From Oceanobacter antarcticus (GTDB lineage: Bacteria; Pseudomonadota; Gammaproteobacteria; Pseudomonadales; Oceanobacteraceae), in contig NZ_JBBKTX010000003.1 in the NCBI RefSeq assembly GCF_044962685.1, positions 185,693 through 249,692 on the forward strand: a DNA stretch of 64,000 bases. Direction: 5' to 3'. The notes below the pieces were generated by a model. It ran no database searches. It worked only from the letters and a program-made list of their open reading frames with translations, and was not told the origin of the DNA. The position numbers and the translations under genes were made by a program. Positions 52,604-61,400 of this stretch are shown here, piece after piece; position 1 is the first letter of the stretch, and every line of letters begins with the position of its first letter.

Positions 52604-53883
52604 TGCCAACACCGACGACCACTCCCGCCACCGCCCCCGGTACCCTTCACTGGCTTGACCGTCTGTGCCGCCGAGCGCTGTGTCAACGTCTGACACAGAT
52701 TCAGGATGCCTGCCTGACGATTTGCGAACAAGACCAGACCCATGTCTTCGGGGACACCCATCATGCCCTGCGTGCCACGGTCAAAATTCACGACCCGGAA
52801 GCCTGGCGCACCATCGCTCTGTACGGCAGCGTCGGCGCTGGTGAAGCCTACATGACCGGAGACTGGTGCGCCGATGACTTGCCCGCCCTGGTGCGTATTC
52901 TCTGTCGCAACAAAGAGGTACTGGATCGTATCGACAGTGGCTGGGCCAGTGCTGGCAAGTGGGCGCTGACATTGTGGAATCGGGCGCAGCGAAATACCGA
53001 AAAGGGGTCGCGTCGCAATATTGCCGCTCACTACGATCTCGGCAACGAGATGTTCGAGTTGTTTCTCGATCCGACACTGATGTATTCCAGTGCCATTTTC
53101 CCAACCCCTGACAGTTCGCTGGAGCAGGCATCGCGCTTCAAACTCGAGCGTATTTGCCAGAAACTGCAATTGAGCGCCGAAGATCATCTGGTCGAAATCG
53201 GCACTGGCTGGGGCAGCATGGCGATTTACGCCGCCCAGCACTATGGCTGCCGGGTCACCACAACCACCATCTCCGATGCCCAATACCGCAAGGCAGAACA
53301 GCGTATTCGGGAGGCCGGATTGCAAGACCGGATCACACTGCTGCAACAAGACTACCGTCAGCTTAACGGCCAATTCGACAAACTGGTTTCGGTGGAGATG
53401 ATCGAGGCGGTTGGTCATCAGTATCTGGACACCTATTTCAACACCCTCAATCGGCTACTAAAACCCGATGGCATTGCGCTGATCCAGGCTATTACTATCG
53501 ATGACTGGCGTTATCAACAGGCCAAAAGTAATGTCGATTTTATCAAGCGCTATATTTTCCCTGGCGGCTTTCTCCCCAGTGTCACCGCCATGCAACAGGC
53601 CATGAGCCGTACCAGCAACCTGAAAACCATTCACCTGGAAGATATCGGCAGCCACTACGCCGAAACCTTGCGGCGCTGGCGGCGAACCTTTCTCGACCAG
53701 CGCGAGCACTTGCACCAACTGGGTTATGACGACACCTTCTGTCGACTGTGGGATTTTTACTTTGCCTACTGTGAAGGCGGTTTTGATGAGCGGGTGATCA
53801 GTACCGTACACATGGTATTTGCCAAGCCAGGCAATCAACGGCCACTGTTATTGGGCGACTTGGTAACCGGATTGAGAACGTGA
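52603..53883 (+). CDS. Cyclopropane-fatty-acid synthase-like SAM methyltransferase
   Basis: A 426-residue class I SAM methyltransferase of the CFA synthase family. An N-terminal region contains HDPEAWRTIALYGSVGAGEAYMTGDW. The catalytic domain begins NIAAHYDLGNEMFELFLDPTLMYSSAIF, with the SAM loop VEIGTGWGSMA and the bicarbonate/active-site block KLVSVEMIEAVGHQY. It would methylate or cyclopropanate unsaturated acyl chains in membrane phospholipid. AGGGAG precedes ATG 52603, which shares one base with the DUF1365 stop (TAATG). It is the last gene of the operon. Confidence 0.92.
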   Translation: MPTPTTTPATAPGTLHWLDRLCRRALCQRLTQIQDACLTICEQDQTHVFGDTHHALRATVKIHDPEAWRTIALYGSVGAGEAYMTGDWCADDLPALVRILCRNKEVLDRIDSGWASAGKWALTLWNRAQRNTEKGSRRNIAAHYDLGNEMFELFLDPTLMYSSAIFPTPDSSLEQASRFKLERICQKLQLSAEDHLVEIGTGWGSMAIYAAQHYGCRVTTTTISDAQYRKAEQRIREAGLQDRITLLQQDYRQLNGQFDKLVSVEMIEAVGHQYLDTYFNTLNRLLKPDGIALIQAITIDDWRYQQAKSNVDFIKRYIFPGGFLPSVTAMQQAMSRTSNLKTIHLEDIGSHYAETLRRWRRTFLDQREHLHQLGYDDTFCRLWDFYFAYCEGGFDERVISTVHMVFAKPGNQRPLLLGDLVTGLRT

Positions 53884-54021
53884 TTGATAAAGAACCCACT
53901 TCTGTCACAGATATTTAATCGGATATCAGTAGGCTGACATGTGATCACTGTAAACTTAACCACACTGTCTTAACCACAACCAGCCGCCAAATTGCTCCTT
54001 CCATCGACACAGGACGCCGTC

Positions 54022-56079
54022 ATGAAAGCGCTTTTACCCTTACTGCTACGACTATTACCCTTGGTAATGGTGACCAGAGCACAAGCCGATGTCTCCGAAC
54101 CATCGTTGGCAGACGACCCCAACATCGAGGTGATTGAGGTACTGGGGGTAACAGAATCACTGACGACCGTCAGTCCGCGTAAGCTGCTGCGTGTTCCCGG
54201 CGCTGGCAACGACCCGCTGCAAGCCATCGAAAGCTTGCCGGGCGTGGTGTTCAGTAACAGTCAGGATTCCGCCCCGGCGGTGCGTGGTTCTTCTCCTGAT
54301 GACAACGCCTATTACATCGATTTTTTCCCGGTGGGTTACATTTTTCATAGTGACTCGTCGAGTATTCTTAACGACAACGTGATTGAGGGTTTCACCCTGG
54401 AAGCCGCCGCGTTTGGGCCGCAATACAATGGTGCAACCGGTGCCGTGATCGATGCCACCTCACGTTCACCGGACTTTGCCATTCCCCAGACCGTGATCGA
54501 TGTCAGCTTCCTCAAGGCTGGTCTTTTTATCGAACAGCCAATTAACAGCGAACAGAGCTTTTATTTATCCGGGCGCCAGAGTCTGTTTCAGTACTACATC
54601 GACGCGTTGCTGGACGATGAAGATTTCCAGTTCACCACCTTGCCGGAATACTACGACTATCAGGGGAAATACGAATATCAGCCCAGTATCACTGAAAGTC
54701 TGGTGGTGCAGGCCATTGGTTCCCGCGACAAGGCCGGGATAAAATTTGACGAAGACTCCGATGAACTCGCCCAAGATCCGGGGCTGGATGGCGGCCTCAA
54801 TGTTGAGCGTTATTTTAATAGTCAGGCCATTGTCTGGGACAAAATTTACGGTAATGGGTTACAGCAAAAAACCGGATTCTCCCAGCTTGAAGAAAAATTC
54901 CAGTTCGCCATTGGCCAAAGTAATTATGTCAACGTCAAAACCAATAACTACGAGATTCGTAGCCAGTTTTCCAAACCGTTGAATCTGCATCACGATCTGC
55001 AATGGGGTGCTGAGCTATCAGAATCCCACGCGTCATTAAAAGGCCGTTACTCCGGCCCTCCGTGCGATGAGTACAACCCGGATTGCCGTATCGTTGATGG
55101 TGACGAGGTGGTATCCCTCAACGAAAAAATTGTCATCACCAGTATCAATCTGCACCTTGCCGACAGCTGGCAGGCCACCGAATACTGGATTCTGAACCCA
55201 GGCGTACTGGTTGCCAGAGAAGACTATACTGATGAACTTTTTATCGAACCCAGACTGAGCAGTGAGTGGCGAGTGGCACCCTACTGGAAGCTGACCGCCG
55301 CCTATGGCCGTTACCATAGTTTCCCGGACAACTTCGGCCAATACGCCAAAAATTTTGGCAACCCCGACCTCAAACTGGAAACTGCAATTCACTACGAAGC
55401 CAGTATCGAGCATGAACTGCGTGACGACCTGCTCATCCGGGTTGAGGGTTACTATAAAACCATGGATCGCCTGGTGGTGGCCCGAGCCGACCAGCAAACG
55501 GTCTATCCTGAGCTGTCCGATGAGGAATATCTCGCTTTACCCCGCTACACCAACGATGCCAGCGGCACAGCCTGGGGGCTGGAGCTATTTATCAACAAGG
55601 ATCTGAGTGAACGCTGGTACGGCTGGGCATCCGTTGCCTGGTCTCGCACCCGACGCACCAACGAGCTGACCAACGAAGACTTTCGCTACAGCTATGACCA
55701 GCCGTTGATCATCAACCTTGTCGCCAGTTATGACTACAGCGATGTGTTGGCCCTGGGCTTCAAATGGCGCTATCAAACCGGCCAACTGATAACCCCCATA
55801 GAAGGTGCCATACAAGACAGCGACAATCCCGAGCTTTATAACCCGGTGTACGGCGAACTCAATTCCGAACGCTTACCCGCCTATCACGCACTGGATGTCC
55901 GGGCCGACCGTAATTTCTTCTACACCTCCTGGGAAATGACGTTGTATGCCGAAATTCTCAACCTCTACGGTCGCGCCAATGTGATCGACTATCAGTACAA
56001 AAATGCTGATTACAGTGAACGGGAAGATGTGACGGATTTACCAACCATTGTCTCGGTCGGCGTCAAAATACGCTTATAA
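54022..56079 (+). CDS. TonB-dependent outer-membrane receptor
   Basis: A 685-residue protein with a signal peptide ending near RAQA, a short IEVIEVLGV segment that may serve as a TonB box, a plug domain (about 50-165, including LQAIESLPGVVFSNSQDSAPAVRGSSPDDNAYYIDFFPV) and a beta-barrel ending in aromatic/hydrophobic residues (VGVKIRL). It is short for a siderophore receptor. Substrate unknown. AGGA precedes ATG 54022. There is no TonB/ExbBD gene nearby and no clear Fur box upstream. It lies 138 bp after the lipid operon. Confidence 0.88.
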   Translation: MKALLPLLLRLLPLVMVTRAQADVSEPSLADDPNIEVIEVLGVTESLTTVSPRKLLRVPGAGNDPLQAIESLPGVVFSNSQDSAPAVRGSSPDDNAYYIDFFPVGYIFHSDSSSILNDNVIEGFTLEAAAFGPQYNGATGAVIDATSRSPDFAIPQTVIDVSFLKAGLFIEQPINSEQSFYLSGRQSLFQYYIDALLDDEDFQFTTLPEYYDYQGKYEYQPSITESLVVQAIGSRDKAGIKFDEDSDELAQDPGLDGGLNVERYFNSQAIVWDKIYGNGLQQKTGFSQLEEKFQFAIGQSNYVNVKTNNYEIRSQFSKPLNLHHDLQWGAELSESHASLKGRYSGPPCDEYNPDCRIVDGDEVVSLNEKIVITSINLHLADSWQATEYWILNPGVLVAREDYTDELFIEPRLSSEWRVAPYWKLTAAYGRYHSFPDNFGQYAKNFGNPDLKLETAIHYEASIEHELRDDLLIRVEGYYKTMDRLVVARADQQTVYPELSDEEYLALPRYTNDASGTAWGLELFINKDLSERWYGWASVAWSRTRRTNELTNEDFRYSYDQPLIINLVASYDYSDVLALGFKWRYQTGQLITPIEGAIQDSDNPELYNPVYGELNSERLPAYHALDVRADRNFFYTSWEMTLYAEILNLYGRANVIDYQYKNADYSEREDVTDLPTIVSVGVKIRL

Positions 56080-56254
56080 ATGCTATAAATGTCTTGAATT
56101 AACCAATAGCGCGCCCATCAATACGCCAATAAAGACAACAATCGAAACCAAAAACCTACCATTGTTCCAAAAATTATGGCACGGTAGGCCCCAGAATGCG
56201 TCTTCAAACCTTTCTATGCGTTCGAAGGCCAACCGCCGATATCAGGAGAGCCCC

Positions 56255-57226
56255 ATGCAGATTGGCAAGCGCGAAGAATTTGACCTCAATGAAATGGCGA
56301 TTTTTGTCCATGTCGTGGACGCTGGCAGCTTTACCGGAGCTGCCAAAAATCTCGGACTGCCCAAGTCCACCGTCAGCCGCAAGATTACTCAACTCGAAGA
56401 ACGCCTCGGTGTGCGGCTGATCCAGCGAACTACCCGCAGCCTGCGTCTGACAGATACCGGCAATGCCTACTATGGCCACTGCTCACGTATTCTCAGCGAA
56501 ATTGAAGAAGCCAATATCGCAGTTACCCAGATGCAAACCACACCCACCGGTACACTGCGTATTACCGCTCCGGTGCTGTTTGGCTCAACGGTACTGTCCA
56601 GCCTGGTAGCAGAATTTATGGATCAGCATCCCCAGCTGACGATTGACCTGGTGCTTTCCGATCAACTGCTGGATCTGGTGCAGGAAGGCATCGACGTTGC
56701 CTTCCGTATTGGGCAACTGGAGGATTCGTCGCTGATTGGCCGCTATCTCGGTGATGTTGGTGTACTGCTGTGTGCCAGCCCGGATTATTTGCAACGCTTT
56801 GGTACGCCGTCGCATCCAGACGACCTGGCCAACCACCGCTTGATCACCGCATCACGCTGGCTGCAGTGGAACATGACCAGCCCTGAGGGTGAAGAACTGA
56901 CGGTTCAGGTCAAACCCAAGCTGCAGGCAAACGATTTTGCCTCACTTTATGCCCTGACCTTGTCCGGTACCGGTATTACACCACTGCCAGCCTTGATTGC
57001 CGCCCCCGCGATTCAGTCCGGCGACCTCGTACCACTCTGTTGCGACTACCCGTTTGAAGCCAACCCGATTCATACCTTGTACCCCAGCAACCGCCATCTA
57101 TCGGCCAAGGTACGCAGTTTTGTTGACTTCGTGATCGACAATATTCGTCCCAATCCACCTTGGGAAGTGGAACTGCCACAGCACCAGACAACGGCCTGCG
57201 AACCGGCTACCGTGACTGAGCACTAG
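56255..57226 (+). CDS. LysR-type transcriptional regulator
   Basis: A 323-residue standard LysR protein. The HTH near residues 9-66 includes FTGAAKNLGLPKSTVSRKITQLEERLGVRLIQRTTR; the effector domain begins near 95 (GTLRITAPVLFGSTVLSSLVAEF). AGGAGAG precedes ATG 56255. Target genes are not evident: it is 175 bp downstream of the TonB receptor gene on the same strand and converges with polB, overlapping its 3' end by 4 bp. Confidence 0.92.
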   Translation: MQIGKREEFDLNEMAIFVHVVDAGSFTGAAKNLGLPKSTVSRKITQLEERLGVRLIQRTTRSLRLTDTGNAYYGHCSRILSEIEEANIAVTQMQTTPTGTLRITAPVLFGSTVLSSLVAEFMDQHPQLTIDLVLSDQLLDLVQEGIDVAFRIGQLEDSSLIGRYLGDVGVLLCASPDYLQRFGTPSHPDDLANHRLITASRWLQWNMTSPEGEELTVQVKPKLQANDFASLYALTLSGTGITPLPALIAAPAIQSGDLVPLCCDYPFEANPIHTLYPSNRHLSAKVRSFVDFVIDNIRPNPPWEVELPQHQTTACEPATVTEH

Positions 57227-59718
57227 GGGCCAAACAACGACCCTTGCGTCCCCAATAAATCATCCACATCATCGCCGGTAAACTGAAAAATCGCGGCGGC
57301 AATCGGTCGGAGTTGTTTGTCAATATAGTGCTGGTAATCCGGTGCGGCGGTGGGATAGACCAAGCCATCGTGTTGGTCGTTATCTTGTTGATCGTCCAGT
57401 GGCTCCGGGCCGTTGGCGGTGATGCGGTAGCTGATCCAGCCGCGTCCTTGCTGATACCTGGGCATCAGGCCATTCTGTTGTCGCCAGTGGTCGAGTTTCA
57501 TCGCTGCACGGGCATGGGGAGGCACCTGGCGCTGGTACATGGCTAACGGTTGTCGCAAGCGTTTGCGATAGCTCAGCAGGCTGTCTGAGTGGCCATCAAG
57601 CAAGTCGCGGAGCTGTTGCTGCACCCAATGCTGATATGGCTGTTGCAGAAAGATTTTTCGATATAACTGCTGCTGAAATTGCCGCGCCAGGGGTGTCCAA
57701 TCAGAACGCACCGCTTCCAGCCCTTTGAACACCATTTTTGGTAAGCCATCAGCGTCGCTGATCAGCCCAGCGTAACGCTTTTTGCTGCCGGTTTCTGCGC
57801 CCCGAATCGAGGGCATAAAGAAGCGTTGATAATGGGTTTCGTATTCCATTTCCAGATAACTCTGGATGCCAAAACGTTGTTGCAGGTTCTCTGCCCACCA
57901 GCGATTCAGGTCAGTGGCCAGCTGCTGGCCAATCCGGTCGGCGGCAGAATCTGTGACGGCGGCTCGCAAACACACAAATACCGAGTCGGTATCGCCATAA
58001 ATCACTTCGTAACCTTGAGCGCTTATCCAATCTGAACTGGTCTGGATAATCTCATGGCTACGCTTGGTAATAGAAGCCGATAGCCGGGTATCGTGAAAAC
58101 GGCAGCCTTCCGACCCCAATACGCCGTAGCAGGAGGCCATAATAATTTTAATGGCCTGCGACAGCGGTTTGTTACCTTGCTGCTTGGCGTGTTCGCGGTG
58201 TTCTCCCAGCCCGCGAATCAGCTCCGGCAAAATATGCTGCTGCTGATGAAAGCGTCCGCCAAAAAATCCGGGCACCCAGTCGGCATTCGGCAACGCCAGC
58301 GTGGCATCGGTAGCCAGTCCTTCTATCAATCCCATCGGATCGATTTTAAAGGTACGAATAATCGATGGGTACAGGCTTTTGAAATCCAGTACCAGGACAT
58401 GCTCGAACAAACCCGGCGTCGACTCCATCACGTAGCCACCGGGGCTTTTTTCAGCGCGGTAACCTTCGCCAAGATTGGGGGCGATATAACCGGCGCGGTG
58501 CAGACGCGGCAGGTAGAGATTCTCGAAGGCAGCCACCGAGCCACCCATCCGATCCAGTGCCAAGCCAGTCATCAAGCTACGTTCGATGGCAAACTCCAGT
58601 AGTTTGAGCTTCTCGAAGATACGCCAGACCAGGTCGCAATCTTGCAGATTGTAGGCCGTAAAAGCACCCAGGTCGGTTTGATAAAGGCGCTGGATATCCT
58701 GCCCCCGATGACTGCCAGTGAGCAGTTTGGAATCCCCTAACAACTGTTCAGACACCGCATTCAACGAGAAACTTTCAAACTGGTAACTGGCTGCCCGCAA
58801 CAGCTCAATGCCATCCAATGCCAGTCGCCCAGCCATATTGACGATGATCCGGTCGGGCATATTCCGTTGCCGCCGCACCTGTAATCGGCTGCCATCGCGA
58901 CCCCAACGTATGGGAATGTCATGCTCGTGATATTTCTGCTGCAACACATTGAGATCAAACTGGATCAGGTTCCAGCCCAGAATCACATCCGGGTCTCTTG
59001 CCGCCATGCGGTCGTTCAGCGCATGCAAAACCGCCACTTCATCCGCCAGCCGTACCAGTTCAACCGGATCCGTCGCAGTCGCCGCGCCCGCGCCATGCTG
59101 TTCAACCAGCAACACACAACGATGTTGTGACGTTACCAGCCCAACGGAATAGAGTTTCAGCGCTTCGCCCTGGCGCGGAATATTGGTTTCAATATCCAGC
59201 GACAACCACTGCAAGGTCGGCCGATAACTGCCTGGGAACAGACGCCCCCCTCGCAGCGTCTGATAAGCGTCTGCATTGTTTGGTACAGCCACTGATACTG
59301 AGGTTTCAGATACTCCAGCGGCATCGTAATGAATCACTGCAGCGCCATAGACAAACCGCTCCATCAGATAACGATCAGTAATGCGCACATCCACTTCACG
59401 ACAGGGAATCTGCTGATTCAGTAATAAGTCCCGCCAGCGGTAGCTATAACTGGCGGGCATATAACAAGCGGTGACCGCTTGCTGGTCAAAGGTTGCCAAC
59501 GCAACCGGGCGACAGCTTACCGGCCAACCCAGAGCACGGGCCATGCGTTCCGCCTCCTGCTGATGACGGCGTTCGATAAAACACACGGCAGGCTGCCGCA
59601 ACTGCTGGCGTAGCGGGCCAACCGGAGTTTGCCACCAGAACACCAGTTCTGAGTCCTGATCCGGGGCGGCATCCGACCAGCTGGAGGTCAGTAGAAAAGC
59701 GTCAAGCGAACGAGTCAT
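57223..59718 (-). CDS. polB: DNA polymerase II (family B)
   Basis: An 831-residue family B polymerase. The 3'-5' exonuclease domain shows LSLDIETNI (Exo I), GWNLIQFDL (Exo II) and YNLQDCDLV (Exo III). The polymerase domain shows LDFKSLYPSIIRTF (motif A), KIIMASCYGVLGSEG (motif B) and VIYGDTDSVFV (motif C). All catalytic Asp residues are present. Length is near that of E. coli Pol II (783), with a Gln-rich tail region. In E. coli the gene is SOS-induced; no LexA site was identified here by eye. Confidence 0.95.
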   Translation of the reverse strand: MTRSLDAFLLTSSWSDAAPDQDSELVFWWQTPVGPLRQQLRQPAVCFIERRHQQEAERMARALGWPVSCRPVALATFDQQAVTACYMPASYSYRWRDLLLNQQIPCREVDVRITDRYLMERFVYGAAVIHYDAAGVSETSVSVAVPNNADAYQTLRGGRLFPGSYRPTLQWLSLDIETNIPRQGEALKLYSVGLVTSQHRCVLLVEQHGAGAATATDPVELVRLADEVAVLHALNDRMAARDPDVILGWNLIQFDLNVLQQKYHEHDIPIRWGRDGSRLQVRRQRNMPDRIIVNMAGRLALDGIELLRAASYQFESFSLNAVSEQLLGDSKLLTGSHRGQDIQRLYQTDLGAFTAYNLQDCDLVWRIFEKLKLLEFAIERSLMTGLALDRMGGSVAAFENLYLPRLHRAGYIAPNLGEGYRAEKSPGGYVMESTPGLFEHVLVLDFKSLYPSIIRTFKIDPMGLIEGLATDATLALPNADWVPGFFGGRFHQQQHILPELIRGLGEHREHAKQQGNKPLSQAIKIIMASCYGVLGSEGCRFHDTRLSASITKRSHEIIQTSSDWISAQGYEVIYGDTDSVFVCLRAAVTDSAADRIGQQLATDLNRWWAENLQQRFGIQSYLEMEYETHYQRFFMPSIRGAETGSKKRYAGLISDADGLPKMVFKGLEAVRSDWTPLARQFQQQLYRKIFLQQPYQHWVQQQLRDLLDGHSDSLLSYRKRLRQPLAMYQRQVPPHARAAMKLDHWRQQNGLMPRYQQGRGWISYRITANGPEPLDDQQDNDQHDGLVYPTAAPDYQHYIDKQLRPIAAAIFQFTGDDVDDLLGTQGSLFGP

Positions 59719-59768
59719 TGAGGGTCATCTATACTGAAGGCCACCCAGTCTAATCAACGAGGTTTTCC

Positions 59769-60128
59769 ATGACTACAGCCGCCATCAGCCAGGATCCCCT
59801 GTATCAACTGCTCCGCAATGATGACGTCGCCGGATTTAATCAGGCTATCCAGCAAGGCCAGGTATGTCACCTGGCCGGCCTTGATTTGCGCGGCCTTGAT
59901 TTACGCGGCCTTCTGGTCAGCGGAATGGATCTTACCGATGCCTATTTTCGTGGCACCGACCTGCGCGGCATTGATTTTCGTGACTGCTGCCTGGATGGCG
60001 TCAGCCTAGTGAACTCGCGTGTCAGCGGCTGTTATTTTCCGCCCGCCATCAGCGCCGAAGAACTCAGGCTATCGCTGGAGTTTGGTACCCGCTTGCGACA
60101 CGTACACACACCCGCTGAAAATAAATGA
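59769..60128 (+). CDS. Pentapeptide-repeat protein
   Basis: A 119-residue protein with A/L-D-L-R-G repeats (LAGLDLRGLDLRGLLVSGMDLTDAYFRGTDLRGIDFRDCCLDGVSL), about eight pentapeptide turns forming a short right-handed quadrilateral helix. Function unknown. It lies 50 bp upstream of polB on the opposite strand, so the two share a promoter region. The stop codon overlaps the first Fur-like box of the downstream RNA promoter. Confidence 0.85.
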   Translation: MTTAAISQDPLYQLLRNDDVAGFNQAIQQGQVCHLAGLDLRGLDLRGLLVSGMDLTDAYFRGTDLRGIDFRDCCLDGVSLVNSRVSGCYFPPAISAEELRLSLEFGTRLRHVHTPAENK

Positions 60129-60166
60129 GAATTATTATTGACAGCAAAGATGAGAATGACTATTGT
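60126..60166 (+). promoter_or_regulatory. Fur-overlapped sigma-70 promoter
   Basis: TTGACA (60138-60143), 17 bases, then TATTGT (60161-60166) is a strong promoter. Fur-like box 1, TGAGAATTATTATTG (60126-60140), and box 2, TGAGAATGACTATTG (60151-60165), match the 7-1-7 consensus at about 11 and 10 of 14 positions. They cover the -35 and -10 elements, so iron-loaded Fur should block transcription. Confidence 0.75.
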
Positions 60167-60172
60167 TTGCTT

Positions 60173-60284
60173 ATCGGAGCTAGCGATAGCAACGGTGTTC
60201 ACAACACGGCCTTGGCTGTGAGGTGATCTCTCTCATCAAGCTAATCACGGTTGCTTTGCCCCTCTTTTAGAGGGGCGTTTTTTT
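60173..60284 (+). ncRNA. prrF: PrrF-like iron-responsive small RNA
   Basis: A stretch of about 110 nt between the Fur-overlapped promoter and a rho-independent terminator, with no reading frame of note. The segment CATCAAGCTAATCACGGTT, preceded by GTGATCTCTCT, closely resembles, from memory, the conserved core of Pseudomonas PrrF RNAs (CUCAUCAGGCUAAUCACGG). In PrrF that core pairs with sodB, acn and other iron-enzyme mRNAs when iron is low. GTGAT and ATCAC can also pair with each other as a stem. The start at 60173 is estimated from the -10 spacing. Homology should be confirmed with a covariance model. Confidence 0.75.
60258..60284 (+). terminator. Rho-independent terminator of the PrrF-like RNA
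   Basis: GCCCCTC-tttta-GAGGGGC forms a 7-bp GC-rich stem with a five-base loop, followed by G and seven T residues. Confidence 0.92.
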
Positions 60285-60540
60285 GCCTGCTGCTTGTCGT
60301 GGTACTTGTTGTTGTCGTGGTTCAGTATTGCCGCATGCCACCCCCTCTCGCATAACCTCCTCTTACCCAGGTGACGTTCTCAATGATTAAACCGAGTCTG
60401 CGGAACGCCCGTTGGTTTCAGAACAAGACATAAGGAACGCGATTTATTGAACTCAACAAGTGACAAATAACGCCGTACCGGAAGTTACTGGTCTCAGCGC
60501 GATGGGTCAGGGTCAAATAATTGAGAACATCCCTTGCAGA
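60285..60540. other. Intergenic stretch, no gene seen
   Basis: Contains no convincing gene. An open frame begins near 60460 but runs into the repeat elements downstream and lacks an SD. Confidence 0.45.
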
Positions 60541-60672
60541 CTGTTGATTTTTGTTTTCGAGGCAGTCAATGCAAGGCAAAAACAGAAGAAAAGAGGGAGT
60601 TTATGCTCAATAAACAACCTATTTGAGCCTGTTTTTAACACCGCAATAGCAACGCAGGTAGAAAATCAACAG
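60541..60672. repeat. 132-bp element bounded by 11-bp perfect inverted repeats
   Basis: CTGTTGATTTT at 60541-60551 and AAAATCAACAG at 60662-60672 are exact inverted repeats flanking a non-coding, A-rich core. Three bases later a second repeat-bounded element starts. Together they look like IS-derived non-coding ends or MITEs. Confidence 0.6.
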
Positions 60673-60675
60673 CCC

Positions 60676-60832
60676 CTAGGAGTTTGCCGGGCTTAAGGCT
60701 GCTCTACTGCGGAAAAGCCGAATCTGGCTGTTTTTTGAGCAATTTTTTATTAAATAGAACCACTATTCGCCTCAAATTTGCGCAAACCCGTCTTTCCCTC
60801 GCGACGAACGCCTAAGTCCGACAGGCTCCTAG
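60676..60832. mobile_element. MITE-like element with 19-bp imperfect terminal inverted repeats
   Basis: CTAGGAGTTTGCCGGGCTT (60676-60694) and the complement of the last 19 bases (CTAGGAGCCTGTCGGACTT) match at 15 of 19 positions. The 157-bp interior has no gene. No clear target duplication was seen beyond CTAG contained in the ends. Probably a non-autonomous derivative of an insertion sequence absent from this window. Confidence 0.6.
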
Positions 60833-60848
60833 AAGCACAAACCGGATT

Positions 60849-61109
60849 TCAAGCCTGGGTATCCAGCAAGTAGCCTATTTGAGCACTCTGCGCTTCTATC
60901 AGCTTACCGGCGGCGCTCATCAGTTGCTTGCCCTGCTGCATATCCACCAACGCTTCGGTCACACCGCCAGTTTCTTCAATCGGACGCTGGGACATGGAGC
61001 CCGCCACTTGCTGCGCCGCCACGGTGACACGCTGTTCGGCATCACTGACCATATGGGTCGCCTGAGTGCTCATCGTCATGGCTGAGCCGGAAGTAGAACC
61101 TATATTCAT
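60849..61109 (-). CDS. Small hypothetical protein with flagellin-like C-terminal helix
   Basis: An 86-residue protein; AGGAG precedes ATG 61109. It has no signal peptide. The tail EALVDMQQGKQLMSAAGKLIEAQSAQIGYLLDTQA resembles the amphipathic C-terminal helix of flagellar axial proteins (VxLxxAxxxYxAnxkvixtxxxmlgtLLdi). It may be a small helical secreted or scaffold protein, but no other flagellar genes are present. Function is not assigned. Confidence 0.65.
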   Translation of the reverse strand: MNIGSTSGSAMTMSTQATHMVSDAEQRVTVAAQQVAGSMSQRPIEETGGVTEALVDMQQGKQLMSAAGKLIEAQSAQIGYLLDTQA

Positions 61110-61400
61110 TTGACCACTCCTTGCTGTATCAATAGGGTGCATCTAAAAATGTAGCGAGCGATGTTCCCAATAACGCATTATGGACACCGACAGTACGGTC
61201 ACCTCACGCGACCGAACCAGTCTGCAGGCTTGTCGTAGCGGTGTATCAGACTACGCCTCTGTACAAAATATCAACACTTTATTCGGTAACATCAGGCTAC
61301 CAAATGTAATCTGCTGGGTGTTATTAGCAGATTGACCCAAGATCGACATCCAAGCAGGATACGTCGGGTATTCATACGCAAAAACAGGTCAGGGAAGACA

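Noticed and set aside
52600..53418. Minus-strand open frame of 272 codons
   Set aside because: Antisense to the CFA-synthase-like gene, which carries clear SAM and acyl-site motifs.
60460..60696. Plus-strand open frame of 78 codons
   Set aside because: Runs through inverted-repeat elements and has no SD; likely non-coding repeat sequence.
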